A stretch of 64,000 nt of DNA from Allacma fusca (lineage: Eukaryota > Arthropoda > Collembola > Symphypleona > Sminthuridae), in assembly GCA_947179485.1 (NCBI GenBank), contig OX359247.1, positions 27,628,801 to 27,692,800 of the forward strand. Direction: 5' to 3'. Of this stretch, positions 12,759-25,003 are shown piece after piece; positions within the stretch are counted from its first letter, which is position 1; the number at the start of each line of letters is the position of its first letter. The notes beneath the pieces were generated by a model that had not been told where the DNA came from, ran no database searches, and saw only the letters and a program-made list of their open reading frames with translations. Position numbers and translations under genes: made by a program.

Positions 12759-15700
12759 TGCGCTGAGGACGCGGATCAAGATGATACAATAGTAAATTAA
12801 ATTTGGGACTTAAGCCTGCAACAGGAAGGTGGTGGGGATAAGTATGTGCTTGAACAAGTAAATGTCACATGTGTACCTCTCCATCTGCATTTTTTATATG
12901 GTAAAGCTGGGACACGGAGCTATAAAATCCCATAGAATTTTCAACTTTTATAGACTAACTTTTTTAATAATTTTAGGCTGTATAGTAAATGCCTACTTCC
13001 TTAATGAGATCCAAGCTTCCTTTCTTATCACCTTCCTCACTGACATTTTATGGTTACATCAACTGAGAAAATCCGTCTCGTCAGCTCCGCCGTTGCTTAA
13101 ATTCCCAGCCATTTTTTTTATACAAAATGTTACAAAGCTAGTATTGCACAGACGGGGATAAATAGCATATCCCATGTTAGTCTTGTTACAATGTATGTAT
13201 GTACCAGATAAAATAACCCCAGCACTACTTGAAGTTGTACTGCGTCTCGGAGCAACACAAGGGGGTTGCTAAATCGTCCTCTTTGCATTAGCTTTTATCT
13301 GTTTTTTCTCCTCAAGTGTCTAACCTGATAGGAGGTTTCGAGGCTTAATGTGACATCTCGTACGTTGCTAATTTAAGTGCTACTGCATTGACAATGAACA
13401 AACTAAGAAGGACTCTAATTTCTGCTCTGTGCTGGCTAAAAGTATTATGATAGATTTTTCTGTCATATATGTAGGCCTTACGGAAGGATTGCATAGAAAG
13501 GCTTAAAGACAAAACTTTATCTATTTTCATGAAATGGACAAAATGAACCCATTAAATTCTTCAGCAAAATATCTGGCAATTGGGGCAATCATATCCAATT
13601 TCACAGACTAATTGTACGCTTCTGTCATAGACGACGTGGCAACAGCCTGTCTTCAGTTCAAGATGATGTAAAATGCTTTGTAATGGATTTGAAGGCACTT
13701 GAGAGCGCCATTATAATGATAGGACAGTCTGTGCATTTGAGAACTCATGGAGAAGCTTCATTGAAATACTTTCAGTGAAGTGAAGTTACAAGGTTTTATC
13801 TTTTTTCAAAACAACAGGAGACAATAAGTTTTGCATAGTTCAGACTCAGACCTGCACACACTCAACCAAGAACAAGGAATGCAAAATGTTCTTGAGATTT
13901 TCTGACGCTTGTTTTGGGACGGGTCGCCATGTATATTTAGAACCAATGACTGTAATACACACACAGTGTCCCAGTCGATAGATGATTTAATCAAAGGTTG
14001 GAGCATCTTTAGGTACAAAGTATGTACGCACATATTGAGCTGCAGGGATGAACTAAATCCTAATGTCAATGTTGCTAGCCCATTAAATGTGGGACTTGAC
14101 TCTTTCTCAAGTTTCTCACAACACAACTCTTAAGTTGGCAAAAATTCGCTTTCCTGTTTGCTCCCATTAGCAGTTTCCCAAGCTACATGTAAATTCAATT
14201 AAAGTAAAATAAAAGAATATGTGTAGCGTTGTGGTTGTCTCTCAACTCATAAAGTTGAGTACTAAACATTATATGTACATGTGTAGATACATAAATTCAT
14301 ATGATGATTCAACGTTCTAGACAAGTTCCAACAGGATTCCGGAAATCGAAGGAGATATCGAAAAAAATCGTCCGGCGACAATTTGTCTAGTCCTGTGACT
14401 TTGAAATCCTTTACGATGCTTAATTAAAATCCAGCAATCATTATGAAATATGTTTGTTTATATTACAAATGACGAAGTACATGAAGAAGTGCAGAGTTGT
14501 AGCAGTCATTGCCCTGAATAACTGCGCTGTGAGTATAGTAAATACTCACAAGACCAATCCTATTAACAAACATGAATTCACTGAGCCAAACGTTTTTCAG
14601 CAATATCATTCCTTCTGTATGTAATGTATACATATGTAATTACATATGAGTGCATTCGGTTTTGTCCTTGGGTTGCTGCCTGTGCCGTCTTATCAGTTGG
14701 TCACATTTATTTCCTTTGGTTTATTGGCCACGTATTATAAGCGATTTTTATTTTTGCACTATTGTTTATAAATTTTCGTCGTAGTTTATGAGATCGTATC
14801 ACATGATTGAAAAAAATTGAATCACTCATTTCGACGGCATAATTAGCTATATGTATTTTTGGAGTGCGGTACTAGGAACTTACTTTCGAGCTTGGTAAGG
14901 TTTTTGCGTTTTTACTATTCATGGAGGGTAAGATGTTTATAAATGAGGGCATGCATGAGTTGATGAACTGCCAAGTTGTCAGAGTGGGTAATCTAATCTT
15001 CCCCATACTGCCTCGTTCCGGCCCTAATTATAAAATGACCTTTGTATTCTTTCCAGTTCGCATGAAACCAGTCATGCAATTCTTATTTATAGACGAAGCG
15101 AACTAAACGCCTTCAATGTTAGTAAATGCGGAAAAAGCAGATTCCTGGAAATTTGGAAATACACTTAATCGTTGTAGTTTTACCTCAAAGGAATAAAAAA
15201 GTTAACCTTAAAAATAACACATCAAAAATGTATTTTCTACTTGAAATGTATCCACTCCAGAAAGGATTATGTGATCGTTTAATGGTTTAAATCTATCAAA
15301 TGAATGTTACGTAAACAGATCGTAGTAAGTGCTTATGATTTTAATATATTCAAATACATGTGCACATCCGTACGAGGATAATATTTGCACATTTACATAT
15401 TTTAAAACAACTCAGCTCAGTCTATTTAATTATTCTGGTCTCTCTGCACCTAAATTATTTCCCATGCTCATATGACTGTGCACGAAGCACGGTGTATGAG
15501 TAGTCCTGCACTTACTTCGTGGGTGCATTGTGCAATTTATTATAGTGCATTGAATTAATCTTGTGATCTTATTATAACTCATAATCAATCAGGGAAGAGA
15601 TAACAGAGAGGTTTGTAATATGTATGCGCAGATGTTCGTACATTCTTTATCTGATTTTGGGCTCATTTATCACGTGTTTTCAGACAAACCTAATGTCCTT

Positions 15701-16859
15701 CTTTCACCCATGAGGTTAACGATTCACTGACTGAGGGTTCCCAAACTCTCTAGGGTTTAAAATTTAATGTCATTCGAGCTTTACTTCATTGACAAGGTTG
15801 TTGCAATTTTTGACCTTTATTTGTTTCCAGGTGTGTATACTTGACAGTCATGACATTACATCACGTGTTTCTACCAAATATCTATATCCCACTGCTTTCA
15901 AATTTTGCATGTGCAATATTCGTGTCAGAGCTGGTTTCCCCGATTCAAATAAAAAAACTCACTCTTGGAGAATAACCTACGATTAGCTTGTCTAGCTCTT
16001 TTTGATACTTCAAATTAACATGCATTATGTTGTTTGGATGAATATTTGCGAAACCAGGGTTTTAACTCTTTATTACAATTTAATATCTAATATGTATGAA
16101 TATCAATATTACCTAAATCTTTTTAAATTCAGGATTTCATTGCAAGGTTGAAGCCCTTTCAATTTGGCAGAAATGTATCTTGAAAAATGACAATGTGAAA
16201 TGGGGCAAAATAGAATAGGAAGAAGAGCAGTTTGCGCAGATGTATTTTACATTTATCTACAGGGAACTGGGCAAGGACCTACGATGAGGGTCAGCCTCAA
16301 GTACCCAATTATAGTATAGGCTGAAAGAAAGAGAGGGAGCTGAAGTATAACTCGTTGAACCCCGCAACCCTCAAAGATGCACCCGAACTTTACTATGCCT
16401 CCCCTAATTAGTATGTACATACCGGTCCGTAATGCCATAAGTAAGCCAAACCAATAGTTCTGATTACATTTTAAGCTCCATGGATAATATCCCATGCCAG
16501 TGTATTCTTTAATGTTTAAGCTGGAGTTGTATACTTTAATAAATATCCCTTCCTCGTGATTGCACTGTAACTATGCGGTTTCGAACAAGTCCGTGTTCTT
16601 ATCAAATGTCGACAAGTGGGGCACGTTTTACAAATAGACGTTTATGTCCTTATGCGTCATTGCTAGTGTGTATTTTCTTCTAGCAAGAAGGGGGGCTGCT
16701 GCATCTTGAAAAATTTATTCTTCCACGAAACGTTCCTATTTATTAAATTTTCCTGGTAAATATTTCCGTGGTTAAATATGTAATAGTATGATGGGTAATG
16801 GGGGGATGACATGGAAATGTATGTGCGAAAAAATAAAGAGAGAAGAGACAAAATAAAAC
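12759..16859. other. Intergenic sequence downstream of the BH3-only gene
   Basis: AT-rich with scattered short open frames; none has a recognisable domain. A GC-mixed patch at 16260-16500 has a good acceptor-like sequence (tttatctacag) but no frame stays open convincingly. Confidence 0.55.
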
Positions 16860-19570
16860 TTGAATCATAAGCATGTCTTTTATTCCATATATGAATAAAC
16901 TTATGAACAACTGTAATGAAAGACTTGCGGGTAAATGGATGGGCATTTTAAAAAATACTCCATATCTCGCGGTTGTAGATGTTCACTATATAAATTCATA
17001 TTATTCACATTTCTCTACTCAATACTAAAATAGATACAAAAGTTACAAAATATTACAGACTTTACACAAGTTCGCTTTACTCTTATACTGTATAATTATA
17101 GTATAACTTACACTTAAGAATAATTATTGAGGTTCTAATCTTACTTGCTCTATTGGTCTATTTAATATGTTCAATGAAAGGTGACGTTACTCAAGCGGGA
17201 TAACCTATGTAATAGAATAGGCTGTAAATAGATATATAACTTACAATCTAGTGATTCCCAGCATTTTGTTATATCATATACAAAATGGAAAAATACATTC
17301 CGGACAATTAGCATGAAACGTCCTTAAAACTAGTAGTAAACTCCCAATTGTGTATGCTAATTGTAGGCATTTGAATGGTACTGGATTGAATCCAGACGTT
17401 CCTCGTACAGTAATTAATTGTGTGGTTGTTAATAATTATTATGTATGTTAGTAAAATAACTATAGTAATGATACAAGTTTTTCCTTAGGCGTTTATTGAA
17501 AGACACCTGGTAAAAGGTAAGTCATCTTATGTACATTCGAGATATTTCCCTCTTAACTAATCCCACTCCCCGATGACATCCATACAAAAGTCAGGTGAAT
17601 GATCTGAGCTGTACTCAAATAGTCAACTCACACAGTGACTCCTGCCTTATCATCTCTCCGACTTATTTTACTGTAAAATAAAATTACTAAAATAAAACCA
17701 CTGAAAATTACTAATTAGTAACTAAAACGTATGCACACGACTCATTTCAACACACATATGACAAACAATGACCAGTAGTCACAAAAACATTCCCATAATC
17801 TTCCAACCACTATATGTTCTTGAAACTGTCGTAAATTGACCCAGACTAACCTTTCACAAGCCCTATGAAAATAATTCCAAAATCCCGGGGACACCAACCC
17901 TTGGAAATCCTACAAAAAAGATAAAAACTCAAGTGCCCATGTAATCCCATGGCATCACCAGTACAGTCTACGTCAACGAAGATGGGTAAAAAACTCGAAC
18001 GAATGTGTAGCTTGAATTGTGTATTTTTATTGTAATGTTGGACATAGAAAAATGGTATATAAATATTATTTAAAAAAAAATGCAAAGTGACAATAAAGGA
18101 CGTAATATTGAGAATAAATGGGCAACCCTAGGAACGGCGCTTGCATTGTTGGTTGACTAGGGGTCTCCATCACGTCTTTCTACAGAGATCATTCGTGACA
18201 ATCACACCTACAATTTGATGAGCGCCTTTTGTTCAAAAACAAAATAAATTTTGATTTCGGCCAAATGTTAAAATTAGTCATAAATTCGGTATGTGTAATA
18301 ATGTATGTATGTACCTATATGTACAAAATTCAAAAGTTAGCAAAAACCGTACTCTTCCTGTTTACCCAAATAAATAATTAATATTTGTCTGTATTTATAA
18401 TACAATGTTAGCGAAGAAACTAAACCCCAAAACTAATATTACAGTATCAATGTATGTACTATAAACTCCCTAATCGGATTCCTCCCGTGAAGTATAGTAG
18501 AGCTCAAGTTATTGTTAAAAACTAATCTACCGACAATCATTTCTAGCGTTGATCTAAAATAATAGTCCTTTTAAAGGAATTACATCCATACAAGTACTAT
18601 AACCCCTTACGTACATACCCTTTACGTAAAATGACACATTATGGTAAATAAGTACAATCAAAGCGACCGTATACAGAAGGTAAGCAAATAGGATGTATTT
18701 CGTAAACTCTCATGATAACTAAAAATATAATTATACAGATAAAAACTACAAATAAATAATTAATTACAAGACTATACAAACAAAATATGGCAACTCTAAA
18801 CTAGGGACGTACAGTTTCATATGCAAATACAATTCACATATAATACGTGATCCACTGTACAAGAATGGCATTACAATTAAACCGACAAGTATCTACTCCA
18901 AATTCAGCGTGTGAAAGTATACACTGTCGGTGGCTAGCTCATTGGATCAGGGATTTTGTATATGAGTCTCAATGAGCCCCAATGGTCAAAAATGAATACA
19001 ACTGCGTGAATAGTACAATACGGACAAATATGAGGGAAAGTTAAAGAAGAAGAAGAAGATTCGGATAACGTTTTAACTGTGAACTGTGAAAATAATGATA
19101 ACATAAAGTCAACAATAAAAAAGTGATGACACACTTTTAGTTTGTCGGAGATCATGCCTTGTGACGACTACTTTTACGAATACTTTCCCGTCCCAGCTCA
19201 GTCTTGACGAAAGGCTGTGATTCGATGAACAAATGTTACGCTTTTGGGAGGGACGTTACATAATAATAATAATAATAAGTTGAGCTTCCAGGTTTCGTCA
19301 GGAGTGGGAAGGAGTTGTCCTGAGTACAAACGTTTTTCAAGTACTTTTGGTTGGGGTTGTAGTTACAAGTCCTGCAATTACTTCACAAGTGTATAGAGAC
19401 GACGACGCCAAGAGAAAATTAAACGGAGACCGGAGTTAAAATTGTAGAGCAACTTAGAAGCTTTCTTGAGGATTTTGCCATCTTTCCCATCAGCTGGTCC
19501 CTTCATTCTCTACACAACTGGCTGTGATTGTGGTTGCAGGCTTAAATAAAAGAAATCCTAGTGGCTAGGG
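16860..19570 (-). other. Probable long 3' UTR of the BH3-only gene
   Basis: No canonical AATAAA occurs on the minus strand until 18031-18026, then at 17497-17492 and 16884-16879. Much of the stretch is skewed, with the minus strand G-over-C and T-over-A. For example, 17641-17700 has 3 G and 14 C on the plus strand, and 17761-17820 has 4 G and 17 C. This fits a long transcribed tail. The last signal is followed by a T/GT-rich stretch suitable for cleavage. The exact end is inferred. Confidence 0.4.
16879..16884 (-). terminator. Candidate distal poly(A) signal AATAAA
   Basis: AATAAA on the minus strand, followed within 20-40 nt by the T-rich stretch agttttattttgtctc. Proximal alternatives are at 18026-18031 and 17492-17497. 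Confidence 0.35.
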
Positions 19571-19696
19571 TCAATGACGACGGAGCCAAGCGATCCCCAA
19601 TCCAACTATAGCCAATGTTGGGATGCCTACGCTGACCATAAGCTTGCATTTGAGTCGTCGTCTCCTTTGACTTGAGCGTTGTTGAGCATCAGTGTA
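19571..19696 (-). CDS. BH3-only gene, coding exon 3 (residues 218-258, tail anchor)
   Basis: A strong acceptor (ttattctttccag) opens a 42-codon exon in phase 0 with exon 2. It encodes Tyr218, extending the BH3 helix much as Bim continues with Tyr, then an Arg/Lys cluster, a roughly 20-residue hydrophobic stretch containing Ile-Pro and Gly-Leu-Gly, Trp254, and a terminal Arg-Arg-His. Short hydrophobicity with basic flanks is the known signature of mitochondrial outer-membrane tail anchors; ER or peroxisome targeting is less likely but not excluded. Confidence 0.82.
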   Translation of the reverse strand, partial: YTDAQQRSSQRRRRLKCKLMVSVGIPTLAIVGLGIAWLRRH

Positions 19697-20458
19697 CTGG
19701 AAAGAATAAAATCAAATTATTAGGTTAATGTGAAATGACTCGGTACTCTCTTGTTTCATGTACACAGCCAAAGTTTTATGCATGTACGTATGTATTTGCC
19801 TCCCAAACTGCATTTGTGTATAATAATTCCCGACATAAAACTCCCACTTGAACTTTCTTCTATTTAATTTCCTATCTTAATATCCTATTTTTAAATCACG
19901 TATTTTTATGACTCACTCAATGATACTAACTAACAGCTGAGGAGTAAGAAGACAAGGGCCGTGTAATGAGATAGGTAAAAGATTCGTTTGATGTGAGGAA
20001 ACTTTAAAAAAAAATTTATTAGAGCTATAAACTTTGAAAATCAAATAGGATTCTGCCTTGCTCCTTCTCTGGAGGGAAAAACATAAAAGTTACAGATGTA
20101 CCCGATAGAATTGTTGTTAAACAGAAAAAATCTTATCTGGACAAGTAGTTTAGTATTTTTTTTTACAAGGAGTCTGAGAGAGATGGTGAAATGAGAAAAA
20201 AAAATCCTTGATGATCCCCAAAGAAGCATAAAGAGGGGGATATTTCTCCCTCAAATCATCACTTGAACGATACTGTATGGTGTGTTTTTATGACAATGCT
20301 TTCCTATATGCCTAAGTCCACATAAAAATTTGATCATTTTTTCCCTCAATGAATCTCATAAAGTGTCCTAATTTCCTCGTATAATGTCTTGATGAAAAAA
20401 TCTGATAGGAGTCGGCAGGAGCTGATTCAGACATACCCGAATCTACAAAAGCTCTGCG

Positions 20459-20505
<47 letters not shown>

Positions 20506-23500
20506 CGGAAAGTGTAGTAATAGCAATAACTGAGTGACAGTAACGTGTAGGAAAAATGCGATAGGGTATAAAAAAAAAAGGAGTACATAGAAGAGGGAGC
20601 GAGAAAAAAGTTTAATTAGGGAATCCCATCACCTCATATCATTTATTAGATCCCCTGAAATCTTACTCGTAAAAGTCAATGGGCTTCAAAAACAAAAAGA
20701 GAAAAAGGGTTTCCATACACACTTTCTTCCCATGTAGTTTATTCTTTCGGGATTTTTACTTGAGCGTTATAAAAGTCTCATCAGACGTATTTATGTACGA
20801 TAGGGAAAAAAAACATGAGAAGAAATATCTCTGTACTAAATGACGGCGCAGTCAAATAATTGCTCACTGTTAAAGTAATACTTGTTGGTGCGATATTTTC
20901 AAAGAGTACGGAACTATATAGAATAAAAACTCATGTATCTTTCTGCTGGAAAAATGCCAAAGGCTTTACGAAGCAAAACAGATGACTTTCCACACAGGGA
21001 GCTCCTCCTGAGCAAATACAAAGTTTCAGGAAACCATGAGCCGTGAACAAGCCCAAAAGTTGTTCCTGATGAGAAAGTCTTATTGTTAAAGCACATGAGG
21101 GAAAAAAAAGTTGTAGACAGTCTCTACAGTATAGCTCAGAGGATGAAGGAATTCTAAATGAAATCCAATGTCAGTGCAGTATCAATGAGGCGTATAATTA
21201 AAGTGTCAATGAGGTGGTAAAAGAAGAGTAAATTTATGGGGCACCTACCTCTAATTGGAAGTGATCCGCAATGGCCCGGAGTTCCATGCCTGCTTGTTGC
21301 CAGGGTCCGACTAATAACTTTAGTTGCAGTCTCCAGTCTGCTCGTCCAGGTCCAGGCAACTCTTCCATCCTGTCGTTGGGTTCATTGTTATTGCTACTGG
21401 GAATGCGTGGTCGGAGACTGTGACGATTATTGAAATACTCATCCACCAAGCAACCTTCGTAAGTGAAGTCCACGGAGAGACCCGCGTGACACTCGATGAT
21501 GTCTGGTAATGGGAGTGACTGCAAGGGCTGGGACTCACCAAGTTCTTCGTCAATCCTGAGCCTCATTGAACTTCCCCTTTGATTATCTGTGCAAATAAGG
21601 ACATGAGTTTTCACTTGATTGAACTCAATCAACAAATTCAACTATCTCTAGCACCATCTCCATTACGATTTACGATTACTGTATCTCAATCCTACTTCTT
21701 AGGAACTCTGTGAATTGATCCTCAGCTCCAAAGTCCTAACCCTACTGTCTCTTATCTCAATGTTCGGACACACTCACCAGAGAAATTTGAAGGTGACAAT
21801 TATTATTTGTAGAGCTTTTGTACATTTACAACATTTTGACCCTCTCTGCTATGAAATGTTCTGAAACCTGTCCACTGGTTCTCAACTGTGCTGCCTCATA
21901 TTTATTTAGCTTGTAGCTTCATGTACTGTAATTTATGCCTATAACTAGTATTTAGCTATACTATGAAAAAGTTTGGAGGGAGTGTGAGCATTCGTGCTTG
22001 AAGTCGTACATATTTCCGGACTTCCCACTTTCCCACATATGCTCTTAGAATTATTTACTCAAGCCATCCCTACTCACTACATAACAATAATTACTCTTAC
22101 ACACACTTACTGTAACTCTTGCATGGAATGCACTGTCGACGGCCAGCCTACTGCCTACCTGCCGACGCGTAATAAAAAACGTTTGTGTGTGCATGCATTT
22201 AAGAATTGAAGGAAGATCATGCCATAACCTGCCTCGAGAGCCTTGAGAAGTCATCGACCTAAAACGGCATCCTAAAAATTAGTTCTGTGGGTCGAGCGGC
22301 GAAAGTATAAGTACTACAGGAAATAAATAAGCCTTCAACCCTAAATCCGTTCCTGTCATTAGCCCCTGTCCTCAAGAGGTTTCATAACCTTTATTTTTAC
22401 TTGTATGTTCTATAAATATACACGTTCTACATAGTACTTCGTACTGTAAATCCTACAAGAGAGTCAGGTTCATGTGTTAGATTTAATGTTTATGTTTTCC
22501 CAATGAACCTGTCAGTGGAGCCAATTGACTTTGGAAGTTGATCAACTTTGGTGAATGAACAACTCCTATCTTGTCAACACTATTGACATTACTTGAGAGA
22601 ATAGTCAACACGTGTAAATATATGTGTAGATTAACTGAGGGAGTACTTTCTTGCCCTTTTATGAGGACTCAATCTAAAGAATTCCAGACGATCGGAAAAC
22701 TGCTCCCAATTATTGGTCCATAGATATCATTACTAAGTGAACAAAGTAGCTACGTGCGGTTCGTAATTATGCAAATCGTACGTCTGACGGGTTTTTGGTT
22801 TTGGTGTTAGAATGCATGATGCAACCATTCTTTGTTCAGTTAATGCAAATCACTTTAGTGTTATCGACACATAACTTGCCTCCCAACTCAATTCCTACAT
22901 CCATTCCAGTTGATGCTAGTTAGTTCCTTCCTCCATATATTTTAGTGCAATGGAAATTGAGGGAAATAACCCCCTAGTTAGAAATGACTACAAAAAACTG
23001 TGGAATTTAACAATTAGGTCAATTCCTATTTGGGTATAATTAGCCAGAGTTCAAGAAGGAAAGGCGGTAAGCTTGAACTTGAATTCCTTATCGAAACAAG
23101 GAGGCTGATAAGAAAAAAATAAAACATTTCATACTCAAAGTGTCAGGTTTTACAATCCCTGCTATTACGTAGACTGAAATTTAACTAATTACTTTATTAT
23201 TTACGCCACAACTTTTTTCCAAGTTTCTTTACACATTTACAGTAGATATACATAATCCCATGCACAATTACAACTCATTCATGAGGTCATCCGAAGATAC
23301 CTTTGTAGGAGTAAGCCCAAAGTTGCGCTGTAAATGATAAAATGTTACAACGTTGCCCAGGTTGTGACTTATGACTACTATCAAACTGTAAATGCCTAGA
23401 CTTTACCTCAAATCATTCCTATACTATTTTTGAAAAACAAAGCAACACTTATTGAATGGACGGGGAGCAAAACAGTTTCATTCAAGGAAATAAAAGATGC

Positions 23501-24791
23501 AAATGTTTTTGGACTTCATTGACGGCTGCCTCTGAATCCCTATTTGTTTTAAAATATTCTTTTTTAAACTAATGAAGGTAGCAAGTACTACTACAAACTG
23601 GATTGTACCAAATATTATCGTGGATAGTGTAGTAATTATTAGAATAACGTTACGCAACAAAAACATCATGTAGGAACATCCGAATCTATTTCGGTACTGT
23701 GTATTTACACATGTCTCACACTGCCCCATACCAAGTTTTAATTTTAGTTTTTAGTATGTACTTACAGATATTTCACATTACCGCCAGAACAAGTACAATG
23801 AGCTTACGTACAAAGATACATTTTAAATTCCCTAAATTAAACCCATGCTTTGAATTCTAATATTTTTTCCGACCATGCTAATTTCTCGTGTTAGAAATGG
23901 CTAATCATTATTAGGAAGGGAAAAGCGCGTGGTAATACGTCAAATATTATTATTCCTCCCAGGGCGAACTAAATTCCTACTGCACCACACATCACAATGA
24001 TAACAGTCACCCACTCCCTCACTCTCCACAACATGAAGAGAAAACCTGAACTCTAATCCTATCCTCTACACAACGTGGACTTTTGTTTTGAATAATAATT
24101 ATTGAGTGATGAAGTCATCATTACATTGCTATGTACACAGCTGAGTTAGCGCCTTTGATGGGCTTAGGTCAATAGCACTATGTAATAATTTATGTAACAT
24201 ACGTTTCATCCTTTTTTATAAACGATATCAAAATTAAGTTCCTATATGTACAAACTGTATTATAATATTTTTTTTGTGGATAAATTTGTTAACTACACTT
24301 TCACTGAAACTACACATGATTTTTGTAGTAATTGCTCAAAATATTTAAATTAGAATGACACTACAAATAAATTTGTTTCCTCAATGTAAAAACTAATGTA
24401 AATAATCCCAGTGGAGGAGATACACTAACATTTCTATAGTTATTTCTAACTGAAAATAATAAGAAAGTTGGTAATTACCGGTATTGTTGACCCGTTGGGG
24501 CTCCATGGTGGGTTGGGAGCGGGACGTAATCTGTGGAGTCACAATGTGGGTCTGATAAAAGGAATATAATTCCTGGATCAATTGATGTGGAAACGAAGCA
24601 ATGTTAATGGGCTGTTGAGGTCTTTCCCTTAAAGTAACTCGATTCACTTGAGTATTAGCAATAGTGTTTTGTCTTTGAGCAGTAGAATTATTATTTGCGT
24701 CAACTGGGCCAATTCCTTCTGGGGTGTAGTAAGGTATGGCCATAACTGTGATGAACTTGTCTCTAAAATCAACACTGATGCTGATATCCAT
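19571..24791 (-). CDS. BH3-only apoptosis regulator (Bim/Bmf-like), three coding exons
   Basis: Spliced CDS: join(24791..24479, 21586..21249, 19696..19571), 777 nt, 258 residues plus stop. Seen: both introns are GT-AG and the phases match (phase 1 at residue 105, phase 0 after E217). Residues 203-217 (AGMELRAIADHFQLE) fit the BH3 pattern, with L207, I210, small A211, invariant Asp D212 and F214; compare Bim ELRRIGDEF and Bmf KLQCIADQF. Residues 236-255 form a hydrophobic tail anchor preceded by a basic cluster (R228-R231, K233, K235) and followed by R-R-H-stop. No BH1 NWGR-type motif is visible. Known for the family: BH3-only proteins insert the BH3 helix into the groove of BCL-2 proteins and trigger BAX/BAK-type permeabilisation at mitochondria. 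Inferred: a pro-apoptotic initiator at the outer mitochondrial membrane. Residues 1-190 look mostly disordered, as is usual for the class. The family call rests on a short motif plus the anchor, so a different tail-anchored protein remains possible. Confidence 0.82.
19697..21248 (-). other. Intron 2 of the BH3-only gene
   Basis: A 1.55-kb phase-0 intron, gtaggt to ttccag, separating the BH3 exon from the anchor exon. It carries a 40-bp (CT)n tract at 20464-20503 and otherwise AT-rich sequence with no coding signal I can support. Confidence 0.75.
20464..20503. repeat. (CT)n microsatellite
   Basis: A pure dinucleotide run of about 40 bp inside intron 2 of the BH3-only gene. It reads as (GA)n on the transcribed strand. 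Confidence 0.95.
21249..21586 (-). CDS. BH3-only gene, coding exon 2 (residues 105-217, BH3 domain)
   Basis: The acceptor is tttgcacag before ATAATCAAAGG and the donor is TTAGAG before gtaggt, close to consensus. The first two bases complete the codon begun in exon 1 (G+AT, Asp105). The exon holds an acidic, proline-containing region (residues 115-175), then a Trp/Leu-rich approach (W189 to W200) and the BH3 helix at its extreme 3' end. If intron 2 is not removed, translation adds only Val-Gly-Ala-Pro before TAA, giving a 221-residue form with BH3 but no anchor. Confidence 0.85.
21587..24478 (-). other. Intron 1 of the BH3-only gene
   Basis: A 2.9-kb phase-1 intron, gtaatt to gcacag. It contains two perfect ATGCAAAT octamers (22769-22776 and 22843-22850). 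No other coding exon was recognised in it. Confidence 0.75.
22769..22850 (+). promoter_or_regulatory. Paired octamer (POU-type) sites in intron 1
   Basis: Two exact ATGCAAAT motifs lie 74 bp apart in the same orientation. The second is preceded by CTTTGTT, a SOX-like core, six bases upstream. This is a candidate enhancer; function is inferred from motif knowledge only. Confidence 0.35.
24479..24791 (-). CDS. BH3-only gene, coding exon 1 (residues 1-104)
   Basis: The start is the first ATG after the predicted transcription start; the 212-nt leader contains no other ATG, and an in-frame TGA lies about 25 nt upstream. Its context is weak (T at -3, G at +4). A second in-frame ATG at 24743 (M17) has a better context (G at -3, G at +4), so a 242-residue form by leaky scanning is possible. 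The exon ends ACC-G before gtaatt, phase 1. The sequence is polar and Gln/Asn-rich, with two Thr-Pro sites (T23, T85) that could be kinase targets, and a TQV core at 47-49 resembling a dynein light chain LC8 site. Confidence 0.75.
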
Positions 24792-25003
24792 AAAATATCC
24801 ACACACCACGAATGTTCAGTTTGTTTTGGTTTCTATAATAAAAGTTGAAACACTTGAGAGAGTCTTTTGAGCTTATGGTTTTTGGTTGTAATAATTATAG
24901 AGAGTGACAGTGTTTGCTTGTGAGACACACTTGTCACGGTTGGATCAGGATCGCTGACTGAGGCCGGAGAGAGATGTTTTCACTCTGAGGTCTGGAGATA
25001 AAT
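24792..25003 (-). other. 5' UTR of the BH3-only gene
   Basis: The 212 nt between the predicted start of transcription and the first ATG contain no upstream ATG. A possible alternative splice acceptor (ttttattatag, ending at 24833) could instead join a distant non-coding first exon. Confidence 0.5.

Noticed and set aside
12568-12789. 73-codon ORF inside the hAT element
   Set aside because: Translation of the subrepeats; not transposase-like.
19571-24791. Multidomain BCL-2 protein
   Set aside because: No BH1 (NWGR-like) or BH2 segment between BH3 and the anchor; only about 20 residues separate them.
24807-24809. GTG at the start of the exon 1 frame as initiation codon
   Set aside because: Nuclear eukaryotic initiation uses ATG; the first ATG is at 24791.
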